Shown in pieces: positions 62,471 through 64,000 of a stretch of 64,000 bases of DNA; positions within the stretch are counted from its first letter, which is position 1; every line of letters starts with the position of its first letter. Source of the DNA: Ampelomyces quisqualis (lineage: Eukaryota > Ascomycota > Dothideomycetes > Pleosporales > Phaeosphaeriaceae); NCBI GenBank assembly GCA_018398575.1, contig JAGTXZ010000008.1:1302001-1366000 (forward strand), in the 5' to 3' direction. Under the pieces are notes generated by a model, which made no database searches, had not been told where the DNA came from, and saw only the letters and a list, made by a program, of their open reading frames with translations. The translations under genes were made by a program, and so were the position numbers.

Positions 62471-64000
62471 ATGCCCAAATCGCAGGGGGACGACCACGGC
62501 GGTGCCAATAGCACCGCGCCCATTTTTGACGATGCCGTCTACCTCTCGGAAGCGCTGCGTCTGCCGATGAATCAGACTGAAGACGACCTTGACGCCGAAC
62601 TAGCGCTGCTGGCAACAGACAGTGGCATCCAGGACCCCGACCTGTTTCTATGCCCACCACAGGATATTTCTAGAGCGCCCTCTCCAGTAACGCTCGATAG
62701 TGACCGCAGAAGCTCCCTGTCAATCCACTCGCAGGAGACACAGTCTACGAGCGTTACTTCCGCGCCTTCGCGAACCTCCAAGGAACAAGCCCACCACAGC
62801 GAGCGATTACCTGCTATGAGGAGCCCACCCCAGGTTGCGCGAGCTTGGCCCGCTGTTGAGCGGCAGGAACGAATTGGCGAACTCCCGCCTCCGAGCTTCG
62901 AACAGATTTCGTCACTGTCTGTTGCCCAATTTGTTCTTTACGACTCACTCATATCGTCCAATTCTGCGCATCGAAGGAAGCGGGCTTTAGGCCTGTTTGG
63001 CATGTTCAGACGAGAGTCCAGGTGCGGGAATAGCTCCTGTGCTACGCTGCACCACATTAATTTATCGTGTAGCTCCTGCACTTCCCCATCACACAAAGAG
63101 TACCACGGCAAAGCACGGGGTCCAAAGTTGGAATGCGGGCACACACTCTCGCCTGCTGCGATCCGCATACACATCCAGGAAGCGGTACAGGGAGGTGAAC
63201 AAGCAGTGCCTAGCTGTTGTGGCAAACCTTTGCCGCGCACCGTCTTGGAGGTAGTCTTGGCGAAGGAAGAGGCGGAGCTTGTTGTGAACGGGGCGTTGCC
63301 ATCGCCTGAAGGAGAGACTATACGAGATTCGGGCTACATGGAAAACCGCACTTGTTCGCTAGCCGTTCATCCACCGCCTCAACCTTCCTCGCCATGTGCG
63401 ACTTCGACAAGTCTCCCGATAGCAGCAACTAGGCGAAGACATGAAGCAATCAGCATCGATTCGGCACTTGCTAACGAAGCGTTCAAAAGCTTTCGGAAAC
63501 AAGAAAGAGAGCAATTGGAGAGGGTGGTGGCCTTCGAGTCCAACCAACGGGAAGCGTTGTCAGCACATCATGCGACCTTGCTCAAGCGGCTTGTGGCCCA
63601 ACATGAAGCCAGCAAGGATGAGAAGACGCAACAGGTGGGTCCCCATGACGGCCTCCGGCCTACTCTAAGCTTACTCGGTTGGCAGCATCGGCAAGATGTA
63701 GAACATCTAGAAGAGATGCAAGTAGTTGCTGAGCATGACCTCCGAAAGACGCATGAAATAGAGACACAAAACGTCGCTACAGCCATGAAGCATATGGAGG
63801 CATACTGTTTAGGCAGTGGTCTTTCGCATCCGCAGCATCCTTACGTCGTTACGGAAGAAGATTTCAAGAAGCTCGATCGACAGCGCATGATACAGCAGAA
63901 TTTGCCGAGAAAACAAGAGAACGTGATCAATGTACTGAGGGCAAGGCAAGAGCGAGACATGAAGAGCAAGCTGCTGAAGCAAGAGGAGGAACTGGCGCTG
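62471..64000 (+). CDS. Protein with Cys/His-rich RING-like region and coiled coil (3' end outside window)
   Basis: Open for 510 codons from ATG 62471 to the window end without a stop; the in-frame TGA at 62429-62431 and the first Met after it set the start. No intron is needed. Residues 1-130 are acidic and Ser/Pro-rich, probably disordered. About residues 150-184 form an Arg-rich helix (QFVLYDSLISS, HRRKRALGLFGMFRRES). Residues 185-250 hold a likely zinc-binding set: C185, C190, H194, H195, C200, C203, C222, H224, C249, C250 (CSSC, LECGH, CCGKPLP), resembling diverged RING/IBR-type fungal proteins. Residues ~330-395 and ~475-510 are Glu/Gln/Lys/Arg-rich coiled coil. No gene name is assigned. 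Normal codon use and lack of RIP-like change indicate a live host gene. Confidence 0.8.
   Translation, partial: MPKSQGDDHGGANSTAPIFDDAVYLSEALRLPMNQTEDDLDAELALLATDSGIQDPDLFLCPPQDISRAPSPVTLDSDRRSSLSIHSQETQSTSVTSAPSRTSKEQAHHSERLPAMRSPPQVARAWPAVERQERIGELPPPSFEQISSLSVAQFVLYDSLISSNSAHRRKRALGLFGMFRRESRCGNSSCATLHHINLSCSSCTSPSHKEYHGKARGPKLECGHTLSPAAIRIHIQEAVQGGEQAVPSCCGKPLPRTVLEVVLAKEEAELVVNGALPSPEGETIRDSGYMENRTCSLAVHPPPQPSSPCATSTSLPIAATRRRHEAISIDSALANEAFKSFRKQEREQLERVVAFESNQREALSAHHATLLKRLVAQHEASKDEKTQQVGPHDGLRPTLSLLGWQHRQDVEHLEEMQVVAEHDLRKTHEIETQNVATAMKHMEAYCLGSGLSHPQHPYVVTEEDFKKLDRQRMIQQNLPRKQENVINVLRARQERDMKSKLLKQEEELAL

Noticed and set aside
1..64000. tRNA, rRNA, CRISPR arrays, telomere repeats
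   Set aside because: None seen. No TTAGGG runs, no cloverleaf with intact arms, no rRNA core sequences, and CRISPR is not expected in a fungus.

Overview
The window looks like a repeat-rich, gene-poor block of a filamentous ascomycete chromosome. The repeats are fungal LTR and LINE retroelements nested in each other and heavily mutated in a RIP-like way: C-to-T and G-to-A transitions, TpA excess, and reading frames broken almost only by TAG and TAA. About 61.6 of 64 kb is repeat or repeat remnant. Only the last ~2.4 kb and a ~0.9 kb island at 45.3-46.2 kb have ordinary base composition. Genus and class cannot be read from the sequence.

Layout. (1) 1-17319: 3' part of a Ty3/Gypsy-type element (A1, pol on +), split at 4578/12126 by a complete Ty1/copia-type element (4579-12120, pol on -; 218-bp LTRs, 5-bp target duplication). 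(2) 17320-19010 and 44582-45310: two halves of an unidentified degenerate element (D), separated by insertion of (3) a second, complete copy of the A family (A2, 19011-44581; 186-bp LTRs, about 12.4 kb without its own insertions). A2 holds a second Gypsy family, B (20106-27202, pol on -; 299-bp LTRs, duplication AAGAT), and a LINE with endonuclease, reverse transcriptase and RNase H (37037-43041, pol on +; 13-bp duplication). (4) 45311-46190: island of normal composition. (5) 46191-61640: the most heavily mutated block (E), unidentified, bracketed by a 41-bp inverted repeat (39/41 identical) lying in the unmutated flanks. (6) 61641-64000: normal-composition DNA with one real gene, an open frame from 62471 to the window end. 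It encodes a protein with a Cys/His-rich RING-like centre and a coiled-coil C-terminal half.

All three LTR families carry extra coding capacity between pol and the 3' LTR. In copia and in B it is a Cys-rich ORF running opposite to pol and converging on it. In A it is a sense ORF with exact 21-bp heptad repeats (coiled coil), plus two open frames on the opposite strand. None of the retroelement genes is intact: reverse transcriptase aspartates have become Asn and most Gln codons have become stops. The preferred mutation context appears to be TCA/CCA (TGA/TGG on the other strand), with ACA and GCA largely spared. This explains why TGA stops are nearly absent and why the reverse transcriptase active sites are lost.

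Element borders are given to the base where LTRs or target duplications fix them. Internal domain borders in the degenerate elements are approximate (tens of bases). All translations were made by eye.
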